Assembly (NCBI GenBank): GCA_937922945.1
Contig: CAKZUP010000124.1
Coordinates: 1-44,271 of the forward strand
DNA: 44,271 nt
Reading direction: 5' to 3'
DNA from: an uncultured Granulosicoccaceae bacterium
GTDB taxonomy: Bacteria > Pseudomonadota > Gammaproteobacteria > Granulosicoccales > Granulosicoccaceae
Shown here: piece by piece, positions 8,613 to 17,738 of the stretch
Layout: each line of letters starts with the position of its first letter
Numbering within the stretch: the stretch's first letter is position 1
Translations under genes and position numbers: made by a program
Notes under the pieces: generated by a model
Database searches by the model: none
Told to the model about the DNA's origin: nothing
Seen by the model: the letters and a program-made list of their open reading frames with translations, nothing else

Positions 8613-9505
8613 TGTATCCATTGCGTTGTTTTGATATTGGTGGAACCAACATGGTTGTAGCCGATGTCGCCGCAGACGGACAGGTTCAGGAAATTGCCCG
8701 CATCCCCACACCACTACACTCTTACCAGGAGTTCAGCAACGCACTGCTGCAATACAGCCCAACAGATGGCTCTGCCATTGCTATATCGGTGGCAGGCGTC
8801 ATACACCCTGAAACGGGCATCATCAAGAGCGCTAACATCCCGTGCATTTCAGGTAAAGCATTAGAACCTGAACTCAATCAGGCGCTTGGCCGGCACGTTA
8901 CCGTTCTCAACGATGCAAACGCGTTTGTGCTGGCAGAGGCTCGGCATGGACAAGCTCAAAACCAAAGCGTGGTGCTGGGCATCATTCTGGGTACCGGACT
9001 CGGTGGCGGTATTGTCGTAGACAACAAGATTCTGAGTGGCTTCAATGGCAGTGCTGGGGAATGGGGTCATGGGCCTGCTTGCACAACACGCTCCAACGAA
9101 CCGCTTCCGCCACTTCAGTGCGATTGCGGCCAGCCGTGTTGCCTGGAGAGCTATGGTGGTTCGGTTGGGCTTTTACATATTTACCAACACCTGGGCGGGC
9201 AGGCGCAAACAACAACCGAATTAGTTGGGCAGTGGCACGCACAGCAGCCGATAGCCAGTAAAGCCATCGATATATGGCTTGATCTGGTTGGCGGTGCATT
9301 AGCTAATATCATTAATTTTCTCGACCCGGCTATTGTTGTTGTCGGTGGAGGTCTTTCCAACGCTAAAGGTCTGGTTGATGCGCTTGATGCGGAAGTGGGT
9401 AGGCGTCGTTTAACAACCCATGCTGCACCTTTACTGCATCCGGCAAAACATGGCCCAGAGCAAGGCTTGATTGGTGCAGCGGTACACGCGAATAATCAAT
9501 CTTGA
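8612..9505 (+). CDS. ROK family sugar kinase
   Basis: The 297-aa protein begins with the ATP phosphate-binding motif FDIGGTN (residues 7-13) and carries the ROK signature: GTGLGGGIVVDNKILSG, then GEWGHGPACT with the glutamate/histidine that contact sugar and zinc, and CDCGQPCCLESYGG, the zinc-binding cysteines. ROK kinases with this arrangement phosphorylate glucose, N-acetylglucosamine, N-acetylmannosamine or similar hexoses. There is no N-terminal helix-turn-helix, so it is a kinase rather than a ROK repressor. The start is a GTG overlapping the M20 stop. The 3' end overlaps the MFS gene by four bases. Confidence 0.9.
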   Translation: MYPLRCFDIGGTNMVVADVAADGQVQEIARIPTPLHSYQEFSNALLQYSPTDGSAIAISVAGVIHPETGIIKSANIPCISGKALEPELNQALGRHVTVLNDANAFVLAEARHGQAQNQSVVLGIILGTGLGGGIVVDNKILSGFNGSAGEWGHGPACTTRSNEPLPPLQCDCGQPCCLESYGGSVGLLHIYQHLGGQAQTTTELVGQWHAQQPIASKAIDIWLDLVGGALANIINFLDPAIVVVGGGLSNAKGLVDALDAEVGRRRLTTHAAPLLHPAKHGPEQGLIGAAVHANNQS

Positions 9506-10701
9506 ATACAGACAATCCGAATACGGATACGAAGAAAATTCCACCGATATGGTATCTGGCTTTGTGTACCGGCTGCGCCGTGGTCGGTATGACAATCATC
9601 ACGCCCGCCCTTCCATTAATCAAAACAGAACTGCAAGCTTCCAGTGATGCAGTGCAACAGTTGCTAACAGCTTACTTAATAGCGTTAGCACTCGGGCAAC
9701 TCGTTTGTGGCCCATTATCCGACAAGACCGGCCGTCGTCCCATATTGCTTTATGGTGCGCTGCTATTCACTCTGGCGGGAATTGCGACCATGTTTACACA
9801 GAACGTTGCGCTACTGATAAGCCTGCGATTTATACAAGGCCTGGGGGCGGCAGCCTGTATGGCTATGGGACGCGCTATCGTCAACGATGTTTTCGCTCGT
9901 GATGACGCCGCTCGCACCATGTCAACTATATCCACTGTATTGGCAATAGCACCAGCGCTATCGTTAGCTTTCGGTGGCGTGCTGGCAGAAAGCACTGGTT
10001 GGAAAGGCATCATGACGATGCTGAGTGTGCTTGGAATAGTACTGTTGGTATGCACTTATATTTTCGCTGAAGAAACCAATAAAGTCCGATTGCAACAGTT
10101 TAATGTTCGCACTCTAATAAGCGCTTATGGCTCTATATTAAAAAATAACGCTTTCTTGTGTTGGACCATGGCGGGTGGCATGCAGGTGGGTGTTTTCTTT
10201 TCACTCAACGCATTTCTCGCCTATCAATTTCAGCGCAATGGTTACAGCATGGCGGAGTTCGGATTATGGTTTGCGTTGACTCCGCTGTTTTACATACTCG
10301 GAAACACGGTTAACCGACTGTGGTTCGTTTCCCGTGGTATCGATGTCGCTGCGCTAACGGGGTGTGTGCTGAGTCTGGTTGCAGTGACAGCCATGTATAT
10401 TACTCAGGCATTAGGTATGACACATGCACTGTCTTTGGCTATACCTTGCGCGCTATTCGGATTTTCAAACGGAATAATCATAGCCAATACAACCGTTGGC
10501 GCTATTTCATCGGCAGGAAAACACGCTGGTACAGGCACCGGTATTGTCGGCGCCTGGCAAATGGCTACCGGTGGTATAGCAGGTGCCATTATCGTTGCGT
10601 TGGGCGGAGATCAAGTGTTCTCCACAGCCATCATAGCGTTGATGCTGATGTCTGCGATTGCCTTGGCGTCCATGTTGATCATCCGACGGTGGTACCTGTA
10701 A
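9502..10701 (+). CDS. MFS transporter, Bcr/CflA-like drug:H+ antiporter family
   Basis: The 399-aa protein is a 12-helix major facilitator. The first helix region (TGCAVVGMTIITPALPLIKTELQAS), the loop GPLSDKTGRRPILL between helices 2 and 3, and FIQGLGAAACMAMGRAIVNDVF in helix 4-5 match the Bcr/CflA/multidrug group. The start is a TTG overlapping the kinase stop (TTGA), and no other usable Met exists before helix 1. In this operon it could import or export the substrate or product of the amidohydrolase and kinase; efflux is the family norm. A hairpin terminator follows at 10779. Confidence 0.85.
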   Translation: MNTDNPNTDTKKIPPIWYLALCTGCAVVGMTIITPALPLIKTELQASSDAVQQLLTAYLIALALGQLVCGPLSDKTGRRPILLYGALLFTLAGIATMFTQNVALLISLRFIQGLGAAACMAMGRAIVNDVFARDDAARTMSTISTVLAIAPALSLAFGGVLAESTGWKGIMTMLSVLGIVLLVCTYIFAEETNKVRLQQFNVRTLISAYGSILKNNAFLCWTMAGGMQVGVFFSLNAFLAYQFQRNGYSMAEFGLWFALTPLFYILGNTVNRLWFVSRGIDVAALTGCVLSLVAVTAMYITQALGMTHALSLAIPCALFGFSNGIIIANTTVGAISSAGKHAGTGTGIVGAWQMATGGIAGAIIVALGGDQVFSTAIIALMLMSAIALASMLIIRRWYL

Positions 10702-10737
10702 AGCCGTGACAGGTTTCGACGCTGTTCCGTAAGCTAC

Positions 10738-10774
10738 TCGACAAACTATATCGATAAACTGTTCTATAAACTGT
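10738..10774. repeat. Short degenerate 12-13-bp tandem repeat
   Basis: Three units follow one another: TCGACAAACTATA, TCGATAAACTGT and TCTATAAACTGT. They lie between the MFS stop and the terminator hairpin and are noncoding. Confidence 0.5.
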
Positions 10775-10778
10775 TGAA

Positions 10779-10807
10779 AAAAAGGCTGCACAACCAGCAG
10801 TCTTTTT
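10779..10807. terminator. Bidirectional intrinsic terminator
   Basis: AAAAAGGCTGC (10779-10789) pairs with GCAGTCTTTTT (10797-10807) around a 7-nt loop, with one G-T pair. A-rich and T-rich flanks on the two sides allow it to end both the rightward MFS operon and the leftward amidase gene, which converge here. Confidence 0.8.
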
Positions 10808-10837
10808 AGCAGCAGACTTCTGTTTTGAACGTAGCGT

Positions 10838-12223
10838 TCAAACAGGGTCGACAGGTCCAAAGGGCCGACCTATTTTTCTTTCCAGTTCATAAGCCACTTG
10901 AAACAGTGCAGCCTCTCCCCAAGGCTTGCCAATAAGTTGCACCGCAAACGGCAGGCCCTCGGCAGTATTGGAAACCGGTAAAGTAATAATAGGCAACGTG
11001 GTCATCGTGCTTGCGTAGGCTATTGCCAACCAACGGTAATAATCCTGAATAGGAACACCATCCGGCTCACCTGGATAGCGCACCTCAGCTGACACCGACG
11101 ACAAACTCACCGCCGGACAAATAAGCACATCGTAATCACGCATGAACCGAGCGGCGCCATTCACGATTTTTGCCTGCGTTCGCAGTGCATGTCGGATTTG
11201 TTGCGAACTTTGTGCGATCCCCTGCTCTACATTCCAAACCACCTCCGGCTTTATCAGGTGTCGGTTTTCTTCGTATATGGGTTCAAGCGCAGTTGCATAA
11301 AATTGTGCTCGCAATGTGTCAAACGATTCATGCGCGCCCGTTAAATCCGGCACTGCTTCGCGCACAGTTTCAACGCCACCTAATTCGTTATCAATAAACT
11401 GTTGAAACAGATCTGCTACATCGTTTGCAACCGATGTAATGCGTAAATCCTGGCTTACGGCAACGCGTAACCGATCTAATCGTGTTTTATTCGGTGCTTG
11501 CAAAGCATGTTGCATTGCATTCGATCGGTTATCAGTCATCGCATCGGTAAACAGTGCCAGATCGGCTATATTTCTAGCCATCGGGCCATCTGCACCCAAG
11601 ACATCAAACGGCGCGTGCTGAGAGTCTGCCCGTATTGTGCCCGGAGCCGGTCGCAAACTGGCGACACCGCAAAAACTGGCTGGCGTACGCAACGAACCGG
11701 CCATATCTGAACCGTGTGAGAGCCACGCACAACCATTGGCTAATGATGCTGCTGCCCCGCCCGAAGAACCACCAGCAGACCTGGCATTGTTATGCGGTGA
11801 ACGGGTAATACCAAAGACATCGTTAAACGTAATTCCACCGGCACCAAACTCCGGTGAATTGGACTTAGCGTAGACCACCCCACCATTGGATTCGATTCGA
11901 CTGACTAATTTATTCGATCCGGTTGCGATGTTATTTTTAAACACAGCAGAACCGTGCGTGGTAAGCACCCCCTCAACATCGGTAAGGTCTTTTATGGTGA
12001 CCGGCAAACCACACAATGTTCCACGCTGATCAACCGGCAATTTCTGCACATGTTTCGCGTGTTCCAGTGCCCGATCAAAACACAAGGTTGGCAACGCATT
12101 GGTTCTACTATCAACCGCCTGTATACGGTCTTGCATTGCGGTAAGTGTCTCTTGAATGGACACCTTGCCTGCCTTTAGTTTCTCAACAACTTCGACAGCG
12201 CTTAGTTCATACAACTGACCCAT
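10838..12223 (-). CDS. Amidase signature family enzyme
   Basis: The 461-aa protein is an amidase of the GatA/AtzF superfamily. The catalytic Ser-cisSer-Lys triad is visible as K78 (VTIKDLTDVEG), S153 (AGGSSGGAAAS) and nucleophile S177 (SDMAGSLRTPASFCG); spacings of 75 and 24 residues match GatA-type enzymes. It hydrolyses a carboxamide, but the C-terminal specificity region does not point to a known substrate. A GatA role is unlikely because no gatB or gatC lies nearby. It follows the UMF1-type transporter by 20 bp on the same strand, suggesting co-transcription with the transporter. Confidence 0.88.
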   Translation of the reverse strand: MGQLYELSAVEVVEKLKAGKVSIQETLTAMQDRIQAVDSRTNALPTLCFDRALEHAKHVQKLPVDQRGTLCGLPVTIKDLTDVEGVLTTHGSAVFKNNIATGSNKLVSRIESNGGVVYAKSNSPEFGAGGITFNDVFGITRSPHNNARSAGGSSGGAAASLANGCAWLSHGSDMAGSLRTPASFCGVASLRPAPGTIRADSQHAPFDVLGADGPMARNIADLALFTDAMTDNRSNAMQHALQAPNKTRLDRLRVAVSQDLRITSVANDVADLFQQFIDNELGGVETVREAVPDLTGAHESFDTLRAQFYATALEPIYEENRHLIKPEVVWNVEQGIAQSSQQIRHALRTQAKIVNGAARFMRDYDVLICPAVSLSSVSAEVRYPGEPDGVPIQDYYRWLAIAYASTMTTLPIITLPVSNTAEGLPFAVQLIGKPWGEAALFQVAYELERKIGRPFGPVDPV

Positions 12224-12243
12224 GTGCTTATACAGTCTCTTGA

Positions 12244-13563
12244 TTATGCAGTGGTAGGCGCTGGTTCTTTCACGCGCAGAAGCAGCACCATGCCAATGAT
12301 AAACAGGGCAATAATCGATACAATACCTATACGCGTGCTACCTGATAGTAGCCCGACAAAACCCACTAATACCGGGCCGATAACCGCAGCAGATTTACCC
12401 AGCATGTTTAAAAATCCAAAATATTCACCGCTGCGTTCCTGCGGTATCAGATGGCTGAACAGGGAACGGCTCAGTGACTGTACACCACCTTGTACCAAAC
12501 CCAACACCACGGCAAGAATGTAAAAATGGACACTGGTTTGCATAAAAGCGGCGGCAATCGTTGCCACAAGATACGCGCTCAGTGCAATCCATAAGCCGAA
12601 CTTAGCGCCATAGCGTTGACCAATGCGACCAAACACTAACGTTGATGGGAAACCAATAAATTGCACGATAAGCAACGACACAATCAGGCTATTCGACGGC
12701 AATCCAATAGACAAGCCATAATCAACCGCCATGCGAATGATCGTAGCAACTCCATCAATATAAAACCAATACGCCAGTAAAAACAACGCAACGTTTCGAT
12801 CGGCCAGAATTCGCTTAACGGTAACAACGAGGTTATTCAGCGAGCCGCGAAAGGTTGTCCCGGTGTTGGCACGAGGATTATCCTTAACATGGAAAACGAG
12901 CGGAATGGTAAATATAAACCACCATACCGCAACGCTTAAGAAAGACCATCGCACCGCCTCTGCCGTATTGCTTAATCCAAACAAACCGGGTTTAAGCGTC
13001 ATAACGACATTGAGCAGAAACAGTAAACCGCCACCAAGATACCCCAGTGAAAACCCCAGCGCCGACAAACTGTGTTGTTGCGACTTTGGCGCAAGAATGG
13101 GTAACAATGCATCGTAAAAAACGTTTGCACCGGAAAAACCAATAATGGCCACAACATAAACCAGTATGGCTATGGGCCACATTCCCTGACCAACGAAGAA
13201 AAAACAGACCGTGGCCAATATGCCGAGCATGGCAAAACACAGTAACAGCCGCTTGTGTCCACCGACAGAATCTGCAATCGCGCCCAGCAGCGGGGCCGAT
13301 ATCATGATGATTAAACTTGCTACAGAATTGCCAAGCCCAAGCCAGAACGTGCTGGTGGTAACGGCCATCTCTCCGCTCCAATACTGCTTGAAGAACAGCG
13401 GGAAAAACCCGGCCATAACGGTTGTTGAAAAAGCTGAATTGGCCCAATCGTAAAACGCCCAAGAGTATTGCGAGCGTGTTCTCTTGTTTGGCGACGAGCC
13501 AGAAGATGAGGCTGAGGAGTTACTCGGCCCCAAGGACTTTTTCGATGAAAAATTTGACGACAT
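12244..13563 (-). CDS. MFS transporter, UMF1 (Atg22/YxiO-like) family
   Basis: The 439-aa membrane protein has a Ser-rich cytosolic N-terminus (residues 1-30) followed by YSWAFYDWANSAFSTTVMAGFFPLFF, the signature opening helix of the UMF1/Atg22-like MFS group, and about 12 hydrophobic segments. Atg22 homologues in yeast export amino acids from vacuoles; bacterial members are poorly characterised. It follows the DMT gene by 9 bp and precedes the amidase by 20 bp, so these three genes are probably one transcript. The substrate is unknown. Confidence 0.85.
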   Translation of the reverse strand: MSSNFSSKKSLGPSNSSASSSGSSPNKRTRSQYSWAFYDWANSAFSTTVMAGFFPLFFKQYWSGEMAVTTSTFWLGLGNSVASLIIMISAPLLGAIADSVGGHKRLLLCFAMLGILATVCFFFVGQGMWPIAILVYVVAIIGFSGANVFYDALLPILAPKSQQHSLSALGFSLGYLGGGLLFLLNVVMTLKPGLFGLSNTAEAVRWSFLSVAVWWFIFTIPLVFHVKDNPRANTGTTFRGSLNNLVVTVKRILADRNVALFLLAYWFYIDGVATIIRMAVDYGLSIGLPSNSLIVSLLIVQFIGFPSTLVFGRIGQRYGAKFGLWIALSAYLVATIAAAFMQTSVHFYILAVVLGLVQGGVQSLSRSLFSHLIPQERSGEYFGFLNMLGKSAAVIGPVLVGFVGLLSGSTRIGIVSIIALFIIGMVLLLRVKEPAPTTA

Positions 13564-13572
13564 AAATGAATG

Positions 13573-14454
13573 CTAACCTACATTGCCAGCAACAGCCAGC
13601 ATGACCCCCAATCCAACGACGACTATCCAGATTCCCCGCTGTAAACCAATACGCTCTCCAAGCCACCACCAGGCGAACAGTGCAGTCGCCGCAGCAAATG
13701 CTGAAAACCCGATGGACGCACCAATGCGGCCTGCACCTGCAGATCCGATTAAAAAAGCACCCAAAGCCGATGTTTCAAATACCGCCTGCAACAAAACCAG
13801 ACCGAGTGTTTTGCCTTTAGGAAAAACCTGCGCCCGTTGTTTAACCACAATAATAACGACTAATAAAATGGCACCGAGTAAAGCAAAAACACGATTTAAA
13901 TACAGTGCATGCATAGGCCCTAGTGATGTTCCAGCCTCTTGAGCCAAAAACATGCGAAGAGAAACCGCGAGCGCCGCCAGCAAAGCAAAATAGACCGTCA
14001 CTCTGAGCCACTGCGCGTCCTGCCCTTCTACTTCACTATCTATAGCTGTGGGTCGCGCTAGCATGGCAACACCTGCAAACACGACCACCAAGGCCAGCAC
14101 CTGCAACCAGGACCACGGTTGGCCTGTAAGAATGTTGAATAACACAAGCAAGACGGTGAACGTTGACGCAGCAGGCGACGCAACGGCCACCGGGCCTCGG
14201 GCCAACGCTTTATACAAAAAAAACAGCGCCACCAGATTCAGAAAGCCTGAAATAGCCGAGGCTGTCCAACCCCACAGATCCCACGGCGGCCAGTCCTCGC
14301 GTAAGAACAACGGAACGGTAAGAACCGCCAGCGACACGCCCATAATGATCAGGAACAACATACTGGACGGCACGCGCCGCGAAGTTACGCGAGCAATACA
14401 GTCAGATGCCCCGATACAAAGCGCACCCAGCAAGCCCCAAAGAATAGCATTCAT
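13573..14454 (-). CDS. DMT superfamily permease (EamA domains)
   Basis: The 293-aa protein shows about ten hydrophobic segments in two EamA-type halves, with a short hydrophilic linker near residues 125-150 (ARPTAIDSEVEGQDAQWLR). The second half ends in GLQRGIWIVVVGLGVMLAVAG, the usual terminal helix. DMT/EamA permeases export or exchange metabolites such as amino acids. It is the first gene of a likely DMT - UMF1 - amidase transcript; its own promoter should lie in the 177 bp above. Confidence 0.85.
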   Translation of the reverse strand: MNAILWGLLGALCIGASDCIARVTSRRVPSSMLFLIIMGVSLAVLTVPLFLREDWPPWDLWGWTASAISGFLNLVALFFLYKALARGPVAVASPAASTFTVLLVLFNILTGQPWSWLQVLALVVVFAGVAMLARPTAIDSEVEGQDAQWLRVTVYFALLAALAVSLRMFLAQEAGTSLGPMHALYLNRVFALLGAILLVVIIVVKQRAQVFPKGKTLGLVLLQAVFETSALGAFLIGSAGAGRIGASIGFSAFAAATALFAWWWLGERIGLQRGIWIVVVGLGVMLAVAGNVG

Positions 14455-14631
14455 TGGATCAGTTCATTATCATCTGGTTTTAGACTAAGGCCATAGCTGG
14501 GCCACCAAACCTCTATTGTAGAGACTCATACAAAAAACTGCTTATGTGTCTGCGAAGCAAGACTGACTTAAACTCTTATGTGGTTAACAATGATGATTAA
14601 ATAGTATTGCGTAAACATCATTTGTATGTAT

Positions 14632-15543
14632 CTAACTGGCGCTGGATCTTGAATTGGCTCGCTCTCGCCAAACCACCAGCAAACCGGCACCAACGATCAA
14701 CAACACGCCTGGAAACAGAGTATCCACTGGCGCCTCGTCGAAAAACACCCATCCCAGAATAAATGAAAATGGAATCCCTAAATATTCGAATGGCGATAAC
14801 AAGCTTGGTTCGGCTTTTCTAAAGGCAGTAATCAACAACATGACTGCGCATCCTCCAACCAGGCCCATACCTAAAAACCAAAGCCAATCGGAGGCAGAAT
14901 TTAACCTTGTCCAGTTACCGGTAATGAGCGTTATCAGTAAAGCTGCAAACGCGGCGACGATGGTTGAATAGATATTGATAAGCGCTGTGGACTCCGAATC
15001 ATCGAACAATCGTGCTGTCAGGCTTGCCGCAGCATAAAAGAGCGCCGCACACACCGGGAGCACCGACACCATAGTAAAAACATCACTGCCCGGTCTCATC
15101 ACCATAACCACACCAACAAACCCTAGTAAAACGGCGCACCAACGCCATATACCTACTTTTTGTCCCAACAAGGGTATAGACAGCAGCGTAATAAAAAATG
15201 GCCCACTGAACGCTAACGTGGCTGCTGTCGCAAGTTGCAAATACACTAACGATTGATAGAACGACACTTGCGCACAAACAAGCAGTAACCCTCTAGCCAA
15301 ACCGAGCTTCCATCGTTTTAATTTCCAGTTAGTCGCTCGAACAGGGGTTTTGGAAAAGAACAATAAAACCAGTACGTGAGGTATGAGTCCAAAGCAATTT
15401 CTGAACAGCGATATCTGCTCTACTGAATACTGATCTCCCATGTACTTTATAATGGCAGCCTGCAGATCGAACAGAAAAACAGCCAATACAATGGTAGGCA
15501 CAGCGATATAAAGCGCGCTTTGTGTTGTAGCAATCTTATTCAA
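14632..15543 (-). CDS. DMT superfamily permease (EamA domains), second copy
   Basis: The 303-aa protein has ten predicted membrane segments in two EamA halves; RNCFGLIPHVLVLLFF, TAATLAFSGPFFITLLSIPLLGQKVGIWRW and PFEYLGIPFSFILGWVFFDEAP fit the RhaT/EamA drug-metabolite group. The only plausible start is a TTG at 15543 just before the first helix, with no strong ribosome-binding site. It lies 46 bp downstream of the PhyH gene in the same direction. It is not closely similar to the neighbouring DMT gene, so this does not look like a recent tandem duplication. Confidence 0.82.
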   Translation of the reverse strand: MNKIATTQSALYIAVPTIVLAVFLFDLQAAIIKYMGDQYSVEQISLFRNCFGLIPHVLVLLFFSKTPVRATNWKLKRWKLGLARGLLLVCAQVSFYQSLVYLQLATAATLAFSGPFFITLLSIPLLGQKVGIWRWCAVLLGFVGVVMVMRPGSDVFTMVSVLPVCAALFYAAASLTARLFDDSESTALINIYSTIVAAFAALLITLITGNWTRLNSASDWLWFLGMGLVGGCAVMLLITAFRKAEPSLLSPFEYLGIPFSFILGWVFFDEAPVDTLFPGVLLIVGAGLLVVWRERANSRSSAS

Positions 15544-15589
15544 ACGTGTGTTGCTTCAAGGTACGTCTGGCTGTCCAATGTTGTGGGCA

Positions 15590-16384
15590 TCATGAACGCA
15601 GCAATGGAAACCAGTCTTCGCGCAAGCGCTGGCCGTCAACCATGTTATGCCCGGGGAATGGTGGGGATGTTTTTCCGGGTCGGGTTATATAGCGTGCATC
15701 ATCGCCGACAAGTCTCAACGAGAAAGCCCTGCGCCGATTGGTTGCTTGGTTGCCACGCGCACCATGTAAACAGTTAAAGTGAAACGCCACAACATCACCG
15801 GGTTGCATGGCCCACTCTTTCACAACCATGCCTTCATTGTCTGGGTCGGGAACAGGCTGGTACGCATTATTATCGGCATAGAAATCATCTTCTTCCAGCC
15901 ACTTTACCGGCAGCACAGGCTTGTCCCACAAATGGGAACCGGATACGCAACGCAAGGTTGCATCAGAAACGGGATCGACTGGGCACCAGAAGCTGACGTT
16001 CTGAAAACCATCCACAAAATAATAGGGTGCATCTTGATGCCAAGGCGTCTGTTTACTGGTTCCCGGCTCTTTAACCAGTACATGTTCGTGAAATAGCTGC
16101 ACAGAGTCTGATTGCATTAATTGAGCAGCAACTGACGCAAGCTCTGATTCTCTGATGACCTGTTCAAACTCTGGTATGCGTGTCCAATTACAATAATCAT
16201 CAAAAAACCGACCCGCGTTTTCATCGATCACATTTTCTGCGGCATACACACCCGGTTCCTGCATATTGCGCTCAATACCCGCTCTTAACGTATCAACCCA
16301 GTCGGCAAGCACGCCCTTTAACAGAACCGCGCCGTCTTTTTGATACTCTTTAACTTGGTTTGAGCTTATCAATGCGTTAGTCAT
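15590..16384 (-). CDS. Phytanoyl-CoA dioxygenase (PhyH) family Fe(II)/2-oxoglutarate oxygenase
   Basis: The protein is 264 aa from the ATG at 16384; the frame is open eight codons further, but PhyH proteins usually begin close to the conserved VKEYQKDGAVLLKGVL segment. The iron facial triad is His116 and Asp118 (WHQDAPYY) and His207 (NCLHGARGN), with an arginine in RRRAFSLRLVGDDARY for 2-oxoglutarate. Bacterial relatives hydroxylate compounds such as ectoine, phosphonates and halogenated amino acids, so the name does not fix the substrate. It follows a CaiB-type CoA-transferase, which suggests a carboxylic acid or CoA thioester pathway. Confidence 0.87.
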   Translation of the reverse strand: MTNALISSNQVKEYQKDGAVLLKGVLADWVDTLRAGIERNMQEPGVYAAENVIDENAGRFFDDYCNWTRIPEFEQVIRESELASVAAQLMQSDSVQLFHEHVLVKEPGTSKQTPWHQDAPYYFVDGFQNVSFWCPVDPVSDATLRCVSGSHLWDKPVLPVKWLEEDDFYADNNAYQPVPDPDNEGMVVKEWAMQPGDVVAFHFNCLHGARGNQATNRRRAFSLRLVGDDARYITRPGKTSPPFPGHNMVDGQRLREDWFPLLRS

Positions 16385-16450
16385 AAGTAAGTTTCTATTT
16401 AAAACCATAGATCAGGTAGACACAGGCGCATAAAACACGCGCGCCTAAAC

Positions 16451-17590
16451 TTATTGCTTGTGAAGCTGCGAGAACTCAGCTTTGATTTTCGCCGTGTGCT
16501 CACCGAGCGTCGGCGTTCTTGCTGACACTGCATCAACATCCGCCATACGCCTAACAGGGTGCGCAGGAAACGGCATAGCGTTTCCGGATGAATTGGCAAC
16601 CGTGCGAAACCGCATAGCCTTGTGCGTTGCCAGTTCAGCGGCAGAATTAATCGCACCATACGCAATGGCGGCCTTCTGCAAACGTTGCTGAAATTCATCT
16701 GCGCTCATGGCTCGAGTAATTGCGTTGATGGCATTCTCTAGTTCAGTGCGATGTTCAACGCGACTATTGTTACTGCCAAATTTTTCGTTCTGCAAAATAT
16801 CGTTTGATTGCAATACATCGGTACACAAACGATTCCACTCTCGCTCGTTTTGAATTGATATCAATACCAACCGGCCTTGCTCGCATTCAAAAGCACCGTA
16901 TGGAGCAATAGAGGGATGCCTTAGCCCGGCAGGCTCCGGTGCACCTTCACCAAATTCTGCGTGAATATACGGAACGCTCATCCATTCAGCCGCCACATCG
17001 AACAGTGATACCGACAGTGTCTCGCCAACGCCTGTGTTTGCTCGTTTTATAACAGACTCAAGCAATGCAGCGTATGCCGTAATGCCAGCGCCGATATCAC
17101 AAATAGAAACCCCTACTCTGCCCGGTGCAGTAGTATCGCCCGAAACAGAGATGATGCCGCTCTCTGCCTGAACCAATAAATCATAAGCCCGTTTCGTTGC
17201 AACCTCACCTGAATCACCATAGCCGGAAATGTTGCAGATAATGAGCCCGGCATTTTTTTCTCGCAACGCCTGCTCGGTGTAACCTGCGCGCGCTAACGCG
17301 CCGGGGGATAAGTTTTGAATCAGGATATCCGCGCGTTCAAGTAAAGACCACAGCACCTTGGCATCATCACTGTTTTTAAAATCCAAACATACCGACTCTT
17401 TGCCTTGATTAAGCCACGTAAAATAGGAGCTTTCACCGTTAGCGGCAGCATCGTAATTTCGCGCAAAATCCCCTTCAGCGCGTTCAACTTTAATAACCCT
17501 CGCCCCCGCATCTGCCAAACGCGCAGTGCACAAAGGCGCAGCAACCGCCTGCTCAATTGCCACAACCAACAGATTATCGAGCGCCCCCAT
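16451..17590 (-). CDS. CaiB/BaiF family (class III) CoA-transferase
   Basis: The 379-aa protein has the class III CoA-transferase N-terminus (VVAIEQAVAAPLCTARLADAGARVIKVERAEGDFARNYD), the CLDFKNSDD region, and the catalytic aspartate at D137 within KRAYDLLVQAESGIISVSG. It moves CoA between carboxylic acids in the cytoplasm. Its C-terminal part is shorter than in some relatives but has the expected ARTPTLGEHTAKI ending. Neighbours on the same strand are the PhyH dioxygenase downstream and a carboxymuconolactone-decarboxylase-like protein 149 bp upstream. The acid used is unknown. Confidence 0.9.
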   Translation of the reverse strand: MGALDNLLVVAIEQAVAAPLCTARLADAGARVIKVERAEGDFARNYDAAANGESSYFTWLNQGKESVCLDFKNSDDAKVLWSLLERADILIQNLSPGALARAGYTEQALREKNAGLIICNISGYGDSGEVATKRAYDLLVQAESGIISVSGDTTAPGRVGVSICDIGAGITAYAALLESVIKRANTGVGETLSVSLFDVAAEWMSVPYIHAEFGEGAPEPAGLRHPSIAPYGAFECEQGRLVLISIQNEREWNRLCTDVLQSNDILQNEKFGSNNSRVEHRTELENAINAITRAMSADEFQQRLQKAAIAYGAINSAAELATHKAMRFRTVANSSGNAMPFPAHPVRRMADVDAVSARTPTLGEHTAKIKAEFSQLHKQ

Positions 17591-17662
17591 CAGTTATGGA
17601 CGCCTTTACCAACATGTTTCATACGCAGACTTAACCCACCTATAAACTCAGGCAATTTGATT

Positions 17663-17698
17663 AACATAAACATATCGATAAACATAAACATATCGCAC
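17663..17698. repeat. Two-unit 18-bp tandem repeat
   Basis: The 15-bp core AACATAAACATATCG occurs at 17663 and again at 17681, 18 bp apart, in the noncoding gap between the CMD-like gene and the CoA-transferase gene. Confidence 0.7.
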
Positions 17699-17738
17699 GC
17701 ATTTGTTGAGCTTTTGAGGCCAATCAAATGATGGCTGC

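Noticed and set aside
10838..12223. GatA subunit of tRNA amidotransferase
   Set aside because: The catalytic spacing fits the whole amidase family; no gatB or gatC neighbours, and the context is transporters.
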